A stretch of DNA of 19,226 bases, taken from Nitrospina sp. GTDB taxonomy: Bacteria > Nitrospinota > Nitrospinia > Nitrospinales > Nitrospinaceae. Of the stretch, positions 1-6,219 are shown piece after piece. The position numbers and the translations under genes are program-made. Location of the stretch: contig SMVT01000101.1 of the NCBI GenBank assembly GCA_004357365.1, forward strand, positions 1-19,226. Reading direction: 5' to 3'. The notes under the pieces are model-generated. The model was not told the origin of the DNA. It searched no databases and saw only the letters and a list, made by a program, of their open reading frames with translations. Numbering within the stretch: position 1 is the stretch's first letter; every line of letters begins with the position of its first letter.

Positions 1-512
1 ATAACCTGAATAATCTGGACCGCGCATCGATCCATGAACTCTGTCAGGTGAAAGGAATCGGTTTGGCGAAAGCGACGCAGATCAAAGCCGCGCTGGAAGT
101 GGGCAAACGGATGGTCTCCACCCGCTCCGGCAACAGTAAAAAAATGACCACCAGCCGGGCGTTCGTCGATTACTTTGCGCCCTTTCTCAAAAATCTCAGG
201 AAGGAGGTCGTCAAAGTCGCCTTGCTGAACAACAAGCTTCACATCATCAAGGATATCGTGATCTCGGAAGGCAGTGTCGACACCAGCATTGTGCACCCGC
301 GGGAAGTGATGATCCCCGCCATCAAGGAATCGGCCACCAAGATCGTTCTGATTCACAACCATCCCAGCGGCGATCCGTCCCCCAGCCAGGCGGATATCGA
401 AATTACCCACCGGGTGAGTAAGGCGGGGGAGATCATCGGCATCAAACTGCTGGATCACATTATCATCGGCGGAACCGAATTTTACAGTTTCGCCGACGAG
501 GGAATGATTTGA
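1..512 (+). CDS. radC: RadC family JAB-domain protein (5' truncated by window edge)
   Basis: The reading frame is open from base 3 with no start in view, so the N-terminus lies outside the window; the GTG at 48 is internal. The first visible part reads as the helix-hairpin-helix typical of RadC (VKGIGLAKATQIKAALEVG), followed by a JAB1/MPN-type metal-binding domain. The signature HNHPSGDPSPSQAD (about bases 354-401) supplies the two histidines and the aspartate expected to bind zinc, and an upstream Glu lies in the PREVMIPA stretch. RadC proteins were once linked to DNA repair; the JAB fold resembles deubiquitinase/metalloprotease folds, and the true biochemical role is unsettled. The stop overlaps or nearly abuts the start of gmhA, so the gene is probably transcribed with the heptose genes, although no functional link is known. 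Identity is secure; role is not. Confidence 0.95.
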   Translation, partial: NLNNLDRASIHELCQVKGIGLAKATQIKAALEVGKRMVSTRSGNSKKMTTSRAFVDYFAPFLKNLRKEVVKVALLNNKLHIIKDIVISEGSVDTSIVHPREVMIPAIKESATKIVLIHNHPSGDPSPSQADIEITHRVSKAGEIIGIKLLDHIIIGGTEFYSFADEGMI

Positions 513-514
513 AT

Positions 515-1078
515 ATGGACAGAATCAAGGAATTTCTTTACGAAAGCGCGGCAGTGAAAAAAGCCGTCGCGGATACGCTGTCGGATAAAATTCTCGAAGC
601 GATCAACATAGCGCGTACCAGCTATCGCAACGGCGGCAAGATGCTGTTGATGGGCAACGGCGGCAGTGCGGGCGACGCTCAGCATATCGCCGCCGAGTTT
701 ATCGGCCGCTACAAAAAAGAACGCAAACCGGTGGCGGCCATCGCGCTGACGGTGGACTCGTCCGTTCTCACCTGCGTCGGCAACGATTACGGATACGAGA
801 ACGTGTTCGCCCGGCAGGTCGAAGGCTTGGCTAAAAAAGAAGACGTGGTAATCGCCATCAGCACCAGCGGCAACTCGGAAAACGTGATCCGGGGGGTCGA
901 GAAGGCCCGCGAGATAGGCGCTAAAACCATTGGACTTTTGGGCAAACAGGGCGGAAAATTAAAAGATAAGGTTGATCTGGCCATCGTGGTCCCCTCTTCA
1001 GATACCGCACGCATTCAGGAAGCGCATATCACCATCGGGCACATCATCTGCGAAATACTCGACGAGGACTTTGATTAA
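515..1078 (+). CDS. gmhA: Sedoheptulose 7-phosphate isomerase (GmhA)
   Basis: GmhA converts sedoheptulose 7-phosphate to D-glycero-D-manno-heptose 7-phosphate, the first step towards ADP-heptose for the LPS inner core; it is cytoplasmic. The protein is a single SIS domain with the family signatures GNGGSAGDAQHIAAEF near residues 45-60 and the phosphate-binding AISTSGNSENV, then SSDTARIQEAHITIGH near the C-terminus, which carries the catalytic-site His and Glu. Its length of about 187 residues is normal. I chose the ATG at 515; a TTG at 509 overlaps the radC stop and is equally in frame. A GAGGGA at 498-503 sits 5 bases before the TTG and 11 before the ATG, so the choice is open. hldE follows with no gap and uses the product. 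Regulation probably comes from a promoter outside the window. Confidence 0.95.
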   Translation: MDRIKEFLYESAAVKKAVADTLSDKILEAINIARTSYRNGGKMLLMGNGGSAGDAQHIAAEFIGRYKKERKPVAAIALTVDSSVLTCVGNDYGYENVFARQVEGLAKKEDVVIAISTSGNSENVIRGVEKAREIGAKTIGLLGKQGGKLKDKVDLAIVVPSSDTARIQEAHITIGHIICEILDEDFD

Positions 1079-2548
1079 GTGAAAGCCAAATTTAAACGTT
1101 TCTTCGACAATAAAAAGCGTCCCAAAATCCTGGTGGTGGGCGATTTGATCCTCGACGAATACATCTGGGGGACGGTCAACCGCATCTCTCCGGAGGCGCC
1201 GGTGCCGGTGCTGGAATCCAAATCCGAAAACCTGTCGCTGGGCGGCGCCGCCAACGTCGCCAACAACCTGGTCGCTCTGGGATGCGAGGTGTATCTGGTC
1301 GGCGGCATCGGCCGCGATGAAAAAGGAGACAAACTGCTCGACCTGATCAAAAACCGGTCCATTCACACCCACGGAATTTACCAGTTTGAACACCGCCCCA
1401 CCACCTCCAAGATGCGCGTCATCGCCAACAATCAGCAAGTGCTGCGGATCGACAAGGAAGACGACCGGCCCATCACCGAAGAAACGGAAGGCAAATTCCT
1501 CAAATACCTGCACGCCGTCATTCCGGAAATGGACGGCGTGATCTGCTCCGACTACCACAAGGGCATTCTGTCGGAAAAGATCAGCAGCGCCATCATGCAC
1601 CGCGCCAAAAAATCCAAGAAGCGGGTGGTGGTGGACCCCAAGGGCGCGGATTTCCACAAGTATAAAGGCGCCACCGTCATCACCCCCAACCAGAAGGAAG
1701 TGGAACGGGTCGCCCCCATCAAGATCAACAGCCGGGAGGATCTGGACCGCGCGGCGGAATATATACTCAACCTCACACATTCGGAAGGCATCCTGGTTAC
1801 GCGGGGCAAGGCCGGGATGATTTTTTATTCCAAAAAGGAAAAGCCGTTCGAAATCTCAACCGTCGCCAAGGAAGTGTACGATGTGACCGGCGCCGGCGAT
1901 ACCGTCATCAGCGTGTTCGGCATGTCTCTGTTCAGCGATTTCAGTTACGGCGAGGCGGCGTGGCTGGCCAACATGGCGGCGGGCATCGTCGTCGGTAAAA
2001 TCGGAACCGCCGTGGTCACGCTGGAAGAGATCAATGAATTTCTGAAAGAGGAAATGCTGCGCACCTCCAGTACGGTGCTGGGGTTGAATGAGGTCAAACA
2101 AATCGTGAGCCTGGCCAAAAGCGTCGGCAAGTCGGTGGTCTTCACCAACGGCTGTTTCGATCTGATCCACGGCGGCCATATCGAATTTATACAACAGGCC
2201 AAGAAGCAGGGCGATCTGTTGATTATCGGGCTCAACAGCGACGAATCGGTCCGCGCCATCAAGGGCGACGGACGTCCCATCAAAACCCAGCAAGAGCGCG
2301 CCAACATCCTGTCCGCCCTGCAGGATGTCGATTACATCACCATCTTCAACGAAGAGACGCCGGAAAATCTGATCCGCGAAATCCGCCCCGACGTGCTGGT
2401 GAAAGGTGACGACTACAAACTCGAAGACGTGGTCGGGCGGGAAATCGTCGAGGGTTACGGCGCGCGCGTGGTGCTGATCCCCATCGTCAAAGGCCTGTCC
2501 ACTTCCAGCACCGTCGACCAAATCCTGCAAGCCAACCGCGGTAATTGA
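1079..2548 (+). CDS. hldE: Bifunctional D-beta-D-heptose 7-phosphate kinase / heptose 1-phosphate adenylyltransferase
   Basis: HldE phosphorylates D-glycero-beta-D-manno-heptose 7-phosphate and later adenylylates heptose 1-phosphate to ADP-heptose. Residues 1 to about 320 are a PfkB/ribokinase-type kinase: GDLILDEY near the start, GGAANVANN for substrate binding, and DVTGAGDT at 268-275, whose Asp274 is the expected catalytic base. Residues from about 345 form the nucleotidyltransferase, with FTNGCFDLIHGGHIEF carrying the HxGH motif at 364-367. The length of 489 is slightly above the usual 475-480. The start is a GTG directly after the gmhA stop, preceded by GAGGA at 1064-1068, so translation is probably coupled. 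The other ADP-heptose enzymes (GmhB phosphatase, HldD epimerase) are not in the window. It appears to be the last gene of this operon, since a repeat-rich T-tract region follows. Confidence 0.96.
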   Translation: MKAKFKRFFDNKKRPKILVVGDLILDEYIWGTVNRISPEAPVPVLESKSENLSLGGAANVANNLVALGCEVYLVGGIGRDEKGDKLLDLIKNRSIHTHGIYQFEHRPTTSKMRVIANNQQVLRIDKEDDRPITEETEGKFLKYLHAVIPEMDGVICSDYHKGILSEKISSAIMHRAKKSKKRVVVDPKGADFHKYKGATVITPNQKEVERVAPIKINSREDLDRAAEYILNLTHSEGILVTRGKAGMIFYSKKEKPFEISTVAKEVYDVTGAGDTVISVFGMSLFSDFSYGEAAWLANMAAGIVVGKIGTAVVTLEEINEFLKEEMLRTSSTVLGLNEVKQIVSLAKSVGKSVVFTNGCFDLIHGGHIEFIQQAKKQGDLLIIGLNSDESVRAIKGDGRPIKTQQERANILSALQDVDYITIFNEETPENLIREIRPDVLVKGDDYKLEDVVGREIVEGYGARVVLIPIVKGLSTSSTVDQILQANRGN

Positions 2549-2578
2549 TCCGCCTTATTCCCGGAAAACCCTTCGACC

Positions 2579-2702
2579 GGATAACAGGATGAACAGGAAA
2601 CACCCGGATTCTTCGTCGCCAAGGCTCCTCAGAATGACAAATTGATATTAACTGTCATCCTGAGCAAAGCGAAGGATCTCGGTTTTCTTTTTTATCCTGT
2701 CC
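2579..2702. repeat. Imperfect inverted repeat, MITE/REP-like, possibly also a terminator for the heptose operon
   Basis: The left arm (about 2605-2639) reads GATTCTTCG ... TCAGAATGACA; the right arm (about 2653-2679) reads TGTCATCCTGAGCAAAGCG followed by AAGGATCT. The arms are imperfect reverse complements around an AT-rich loop. Outside them ACAGGAT (2584-2590) can pair with ATCCTGT (2694-2700), extending the symmetry. The right arm belongs to a sequence type I recognise as a dispersed repeat in many environmental bacterial genomes. The T-rich stretch TTTTCTTTTTT at 2683-2693 after the stem could let it end transcription of radC-gmhA-hldE. No transposase is present. Confidence 0.7.
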
Positions 2703-2717
2703 AATTTAGGTCCCCCA

Positions 2718-3383
2718 TTAGATCATCTTGACCAGCTGGTTGACGGTCTTCTCGATCCCTTCCGCCACTTCGCTGATGTTTTGACCCAGCATGTACGCCG
2801 GGGTGGAGACGATACGGTTGGGCGCGTCCACCACCATTTCGGTGACCGCGGCGGTCTGATGTTTGGTGCCCATGGCTTCCATTTTGGCGCTGGTGTCCGG
2901 ATCGTTGCCGATGGTCAACGTCGGGTTCGCGTCCGAGTCCTCATAGATTTTCGCCATCATCGCCGGGGCGATGCACAACACCGCCTGCGGTTTCTGTTTC
3001 TGCTCGAACTCCTTGACCAGCCGTTTGACTTCCGGATTCACCTCACAGTTTTCGCCCTTCACCGCAAAGTCGCACAGGTTCTTGGCGGCGCCGAAGCCGC
3101 CGGGGAAGATGAGCGCGTCGAGGTCGTCCGCCTTGACTTCGGCGATGTCTTTGATGGTGCCGCGGGCGATGCGCGCCGATTCCACCAGCACGTTGCGGGT
3201 TTCGCCTTTGGCTTCCTGGCCGGTGAGGTGGTTGATGACATGCAATTGATCCACATTGGGCGCCATGCACACCGCTTCCGCACCGGCCCGCTCGATGGCC
3301 AGCAGGGTGATGACCGATTCATGAATTTCCGCGCCGTCGTACACCCCGCATCCGGAGAGCACGACTCCGATTTTCTTTTTCAT
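2718..3383 (-). CDS. elbB: Isoprenoid biosynthesis glyoxalase ElbB
   Basis: The 221-residue protein belongs to the DJ-1/class I glutamine amidotransferase-like superfamily and matches the ElbB type along its whole length: MKKKIGVVLSGCGVYDGAEI at the N-terminus, NHLTGQEAKGETRNVLVE-like central segment, FPGGFGAAKNL, a nucleophile elbow around CIAPAM with the likely catalytic cysteine, and TPAYMLGQNISE near the end. ElbB proteins have weak glyoxalase activity in vitro and were linked to isoprenoid synthesis; the physiological role is uncertain. I place the start at the ATG at 3381-3383 because GGAGG (complement of 3391-3395) lies 7 bases upstream; the longer frame reaching 3464 adds 27 residues with no family resemblance. 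It is transcribed alone, divergent from the gene at 3638 and convergent with hldE. Confidence 0.93.
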   Translation of the reverse strand: MKKKIGVVLSGCGVYDGAEIHESVITLLAIERAGAEAVCMAPNVDQLHVINHLTGQEAKGETRNVLVESARIARGTIKDIAEVKADDLDALIFPGGFGAAKNLCDFAVKGENCEVNPEVKRLVKEFEQKQKPQAVLCIAPAMMAKIYEDSDANPTLTIGNDPDTSAKMEAMGTKHQTAAVTEMVVDAPNRIVSTPAYMLGQNISEVAEGIEKTVNQLVKMI

Positions 3384-3637
3384 AACCACGCCTCCGCCTG
3401 ATGCCTCAGGCTTTATAAAGTTTGTGATGGAACCCCTTAGGATGGATTGAGCGGATTTTAGCACAAATCCGAGCCGCCGGCCATTGCCGGAAAGGCCCGC
3501 CGGGATGTGGAGAAGCGGGCGGTGCGGCAGTAAACGTCGAATTTTGTTTGAGAGCGCGCCGGGTTTATATTAGAATCAGTTTCATACGATTTAAATCCAT
3601 TGACTTTTAACGGTCGGAACACTTTAAAGAGTGCACC
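3384..3637. other. Divergent intergenic region between elbB and the gene at 3638
   Basis: This 254-base gap must hold promoters for both directions. On the plus strand two weak sigma70-like arrangements are visible: TTGTTT (3544-3549), 16 bases, TATATT (3566-3571), and TTGACT (3600-3605), 17 bases, TTTAAA (3623-3628). The second would start transcription almost at the ATG at 3638. A small hairpin GGATTT-TAGCAC-AAATCC lies near 3453-3470. None is proven. Confidence 0.35.
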
Positions 3638-4099
3638 ATGAGCGCCTCGAATCCGGTTGCGGACAGCATCAAATTTTCCATTATCAAAAACGGGTTTCCG
3701 GATAAGGCGGTGCGCCTGCCGTTTCGGCCGGTCTACGCCAGTTGCAAGCAAAACGGCACCGCGCTGGCCGACGTTCTCGAGCATCTGAAGGGCGAGGGCG
3801 TCCTCGGTGCGATGGAGGGGGATTACATCGTGTTCCGCTCCCCGGAGAAAGCCGTGGCAGCCGCCCGGTCGAAAGAGACGGCCCGGCAAGCGGAATCCGA
3901 TGCGTCAGAATCCTCCTGGTGGAACCGGCTTTCGGAGTTGGGCGATCTGCCGGCCATGGCCAAGGAAGCGATGGCCAAAATGACGCCGGAGCAATTGGCT
4001 GAGATAAAAAAACGCGTCCAGAACATGAGCGGCGACGCGAAGAAAAACATCATCAAAATGATGTCGGAGATGATGGATTCCTCCAAAAGCAAAAGATGA
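3638..4099 (+). CDS. Uncharacterised 153-residue protein
   Basis: I do not recognise the family. The protein has an N-terminal part (residues 1-70) that looks like a small mixed alpha/beta unit, with TALADVLEHL followed by GVLGAMEGDYIVFRSP, then an Ala/Ser/Glu-rich linker (about 70-92) and a Met- and Lys-rich helical C-terminus (105-150) including MTPEQLAEIKKRVQNM. One cysteine (Cys36) and a WW pair (94-95) are present. There is no signal peptide or membrane segment, so it is probably cytoplasmic. The ATG at 3638 is preceded only by a weak AAAGAG. The next gene starts 51 bases after the stop on the same strand, so the two may be co-transcribed. Base composition resembles the surrounding genes, and continuous codon structure over 462 bases supports a real gene. 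Confidence 0.7.
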   Translation: MSASNPVADSIKFSIIKNGFPDKAVRLPFRPVYASCKQNGTALADVLEHLKGEGVLGAMEGDYIVFRSPEKAVAAARSKETARQAESDASESSWWNRLSELGDLPAMAKEAMAKMTPEQLAEIKKRVQNMSGDAKKNIIKMMSEMMDSSKSKR

Positions 4100-4150
4100 C
4101 CTGCGGGGTGCAGTGAAATGTTCAGGAACCTGGATCGATAGGGATCGTAC

Positions 4151-5020
4151 ATGCTGATTTTTGCCAAAGACATCACCCAACGCGATCACCAACATGCGCG
4201 CGAAGCCGACAACGCGGCATTGCGCGAATATATGGAATACCAGCGCAAACTGTTTCCCTATACGGTGATCCGCGCCGGGCTGGACCTGGCGTACAAGGAG
4301 CTCGACGACATCCTCAACTATGTCGACAACGATCACCGGAAGCCGGAAGGGGCCATGCGCGACGAATACCCGGCGGACATTCCCGAATGGTACCGCCGGC
4401 AGTTTCCCTGGTCGGGGTCGTTCATGGAAATGGAGGACATGCACTCGCTGATGGTGCTGTTGATCAAGGCGATGGATTCCTTCCGCACGTATGAAAAGGC
4501 CAACACCTACCACTGGACCGTGCTGTACGACACCACCCGCAATATCGTCCGGGTCTATAACGAATTGTTGAACACCGACGCCGGGCGCGCGCGGGACATT
4601 CAGCTGAGTCAGGGGGTGGAGGTGGACTTCGAGGATTGTGTCAACAACTACTGGCCGCACCTGGAGTTCATGATTCTGTCCAAACCCGATTACGCCCATA
4701 GCCGCTTGATGGAACGGGTCCATCAGGCGGAAGAAGCCATCAAACAACACATGGCCGAGGGCGAGGCGCCGCTCGCCGTTCTGGAGAAAGCGGAGGAACA
4801 GTTTGCTTTCGACCCTGCCACCTTGCCCCTGTTACGGCGCGATCCCCTCCGTCCCGATCGGGCGGCGCTGGAATCCCGCCCCTTGAAAGAAGACCCCTTC
4901 AAAGCCCTGTCGCAAATCATTTCCGCGGACGACGACTCGCCTTTCGCCGGGCTCTCCCGCATCGATGCGGAATATGAAATGAATTTTAATCTCAACCGCA
5001 GTCAGACCCCAGCTTCCTGA
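4151..5020 (+). CDS. Uncharacterised 289-residue soluble protein
   Basis: I do not recognise this protein. It starts at an ATG with GGGAT 5-9 bases upstream. It looks largely helical and hydrophilic, rich in Asp/Glu, Tyr and Trp. Segments likely to be conserved if it has homologues are EYMEYQRKLFPYTVIRAGLD, EWYRRQFPWSGSFMEMED, YHWTVLYDTTRNIVRVYNEL and FEDCVNNYWPHLEFM. The last 90 residues are charged and Pro-rich and look less ordered. No signal peptide, membrane span, nucleotide-binding loop or metal motif is evident. It follows the 153-residue gene by 51 bases and is followed by a perfect 8-bp stem-loop. The two genes may be an operon; the product's role cannot be inferred. Confidence 0.75.
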   Translation: MLIFAKDITQRDHQHAREADNAALREYMEYQRKLFPYTVIRAGLDLAYKELDDILNYVDNDHRKPEGAMRDEYPADIPEWYRRQFPWSGSFMEMEDMHSLMVLLIKAMDSFRTYEKANTYHWTVLYDTTRNIVRVYNELLNTDAGRARDIQLSQGVEVDFEDCVNNYWPHLEFMILSKPDYAHSRLMERVHQAEEAIKQHMAEGEAPLAVLEKAEEQFAFDPATLPLLRRDPLRPDRAALESRPLKEDPFKALSQIISADDDSPFAGLSRIDAEYEMNFNLNRSQTPAS

Positions 5021-5026
5021 TTGAAT

Positions 5027-5060
5027 TATCGGCGGATAAATTTTTAAAGGAGCGCCGATA
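5027..5060. other. Perfect 8-bp stem-loop with an SD-like sequence in its loop
   Basis: TATCGGCG (5027-5034) is exactly complementary to CGCCGATA (5053-5060). The 18-base loop contains TTTTTAAAGGAG, which has a good anti-16S match. No T-tract follows, so it is a poor intrinsic terminator, and no start codon lies at a fitting distance. It may be a processing or stabilising 3' structure of the upstream mRNA, or the leader of the small gene at 5151. Confidence 0.5.
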
Positions 5061-5150
5061 TTCTGGGAAGTCATTTTTGCGATTTACAAAAAGGCAAAGG
5101 ACCTTTAACCTGAAGAACAAGTTACATGACACTAGTATTGAGGAATTGAG

Positions 5151-5342
5151 ATGGAAAAAGTTCTGCAAACGATCAACATGTGTGATTACTGCACGCATGA
5201 AAGAACAAGCTGTGGTGCCGAGCCGGTCCTCAGCCGTGAGGTGTCGCTCAACAACGGCTTCAAACTGGATTCGCAGGAAGCGGTGGTGGCCTGCGATAAA
5301 TACGAAAGCCCGGTTGAATTATTGAAAACCAGATTTCACTGA
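5151..5342 (+). CDS. Small Cys-containing protein (63 residues), putative metal binder
   Basis: A 63-residue protein with a good Shine-Dalgarno site (TTGAGGA at 5138-5144) before the ATG. Its N-terminus has CDYCTHERTSC (residues 11-21), a CxxC plus a third cysteine, and Cys48 in VVACDKYESP could be the fourth ligand, as in small zinc-ribbon or iron-sulphur folds. The rest is short and hydrophilic, with no membrane segment or signal peptide. I do not recognise a family. An overlapping frame at 5077-5325 is longer but lacks a start site and protein-like composition. The gene lies 130 bases after the 289-residue gene and about 300 before the next, so it may have its own promoter. Confidence 0.6.
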   Translation: MEKVLQTINMCDYCTHERTSCGAEPVLSREVSLNNGFKLDSQEAVVACDKYESPVELLKTRFH

Positions 5343-5649
5343 AAAAAGCCGGGGGGCTTGCCCCATTTCCCGTCCGGGATAGTTCCAGTTGCACGTCAAA
5401 AGGCACAAGAATGGTCAAGTTATTTTAAAATCAACAGGCTACATTAATTAAATTTACATCAACCTTCAATTTCTTTATGTTTCAAATCTGCAAGTGTTTC
5501 AATTTTGTAACACAACCCTAACCGGGCTGTGATATCGACCAGTTAGACTGATTTCAGATACTGAGAAAAAACGGTTCGATCAGGATCGGGGTTTTAGAGG
5601 GAAGCGGTTGAATCCGAATCGGGAATTTTCGAAGGAAGAGGACAAAACG
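5343..5649. other. AT-rich intergenic region
   Basis: No gene is supported in these 307 bases. Just after the small Cys gene, AAGCC-GGGG-GGCTT (5346-5359), or alternatively GGGG-CTTG-CCCC (5353-5364), can fold, but no T-tract follows, so termination is doubtful. The middle (about 5400-5510) is clearly more AT-rich than the surroundings and is the likely promoter zone for the gene at 5650. I cannot pick a convincing -35/-10 pair. Confidence 0.4.
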
Positions 5650-6015
5650 ATGAAAGAGCGAAATAAAAAAGAACTGGCGGAATTTTTATGGCTGGAAATC
5701 AATCGGGCCATTCTCAACTCGAACAATGTCCGTAACTGCCTTAAGATTTTACAGCAGATGGACATGTTGGATTTTCTCTGCCAGCACGATTACATTCTGG
5801 ACGGCAAGAAGCTGGTCGAAAAAATACTGGACAAACCCCGCAGGTTGGATGCACCGGCCGCGAACACTGAAAATTTTGAATACCATCATGATTATGCCAT
5901 GGAGATGATTCTGGAGGGTGAACAAGCGATGCATTATTTCAATCAGAAAGTGGATTTAACCAAAGGGGTGTTAACCAAACAATTGATCCGTGTCTATGGC
6001 TTTTGTCGGAATTAA
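5650..6015 (+). CDS. Uncharacterised 121-residue protein
   Basis: I do not recognise a family. The ATG at 5650 is preferred because AAGGAAGAGG (5632-5641) lies directly upstream; a TTG at 5608 would add 14 residues encoded by the Shine-Dalgarno region itself. The protein appears all-helical: ELAEFLWLEINRAILN, VRNCLKILQQMDMLDFL, a loop with a CQHDYILDGKK segment, then YHHDYAMEMILEGEQAMHYF and a final LTKQLIRVYGF helix. It has Cys30, Cys44 and Cys119 and paired histidines (79-80), without an obvious metal site. No secretion signal is visible. A multi-hairpin region with an intrinsic terminator starts about 40 bases after its stop, so it may be a single-gene transcript. Confidence 0.65.
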   Translation: MKERNKKELAEFLWLEINRAILNSNNVRNCLKILQQMDMLDFLCQHDYILDGKKLVEKILDKPRRLDAPAANTENFEYHHDYAMEMILEGEQAMHYFNQKVDLTKGVLTKQLIRVYGFCRN

Positions 6016-6055
6016 GGATTGAGGTGACCTTTATAACGATTTGCTGAAGTGTTAC

Positions 6056-6120
6056 TCCTCCAACGAGGATAAAAAAGGGTGACTTCCTTTTGCAAAGGCG
6101 GTACCTCATGGCCGCCACCG
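6056..6120 (+). promoter_or_regulatory. Series of hairpins before the terminator (possible structured 3' UTR or leader)
   Basis: Three short stems follow in order: TCCTC-CAAC-GAGGA (about 6056-6070), AAAAGG-GTGACTT-CCTTTT (about 6073-6091), overlapping with CCTTT-TGC-AAAGG, and GGCGG ... CCGCC (about 6097-6115). They run straight into the terminator at 6121. Such stacking resembles an attenuator or riboswitch expression platform in front of the phosphohexomutase gene, or a folded 3' end of the preceding gene's mRNA. I could not fit it to a known riboswitch consensus. Confidence 0.35.
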
Positions 6121-6155
6121 GGCCCGGGCTGTTTATCAGCCCGGGCCTTTTGTGT
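6121..6155 (+). terminator. Strong intrinsic terminator
   Basis: GGCCCGGGCTG (6121-6131), loop TTTAT, CAGCCCGGGCC (6137-6147) form a perfect 11-bp GC-rich stem followed by TTTTGTGTT. It lies 105 bases after the stop of the 121-residue gene and about 70-100 bases before the phosphohexomutase start. It therefore ends the upstream transcript or attenuates the downstream one. Confidence 0.9.
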
Positions 6156-6219
6156 TACAATCCCCTCATCAATGGTATCCGTCCTTCCGCGACAACGCTC
6201 TGACCGCCCAATCAAAGCC

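Noticed and set aside
998..1780. Long minus-strand open frame opposite gmhA/hldE
   Set aside because: Antisense shadow of GC-rich coding sequence; composition is His/Val/Asp-biased and the plus-strand genes are certain.
3384..3464. N-terminal extension of elbB up to 3464
   Set aside because: The extra 27 residues do not fit the family and the ATG at 3383 has a GGAGG at ideal distance.
5077..5325. 82-codon frame overlapping the small Cys gene
   Set aside because: No ribosome site, Arg/Lys-rich and unlike a folded protein; the 63-codon frame has a good Shine-Dalgarno site.
6056..6155. GEMM (c-di-GMP-I) riboswitch
   Set aside because: GTGA and GCAAAG-like pieces occur, but the conserved GGGCAAACC-type 5' segment and closing 3' strand are missing.
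6079..6171. Early start for the phosphohexomutase
   Set aside because: This part encodes the strong terminator hairpin and a low-complexity Pro/Gly/Cys segment with no family resemblance.
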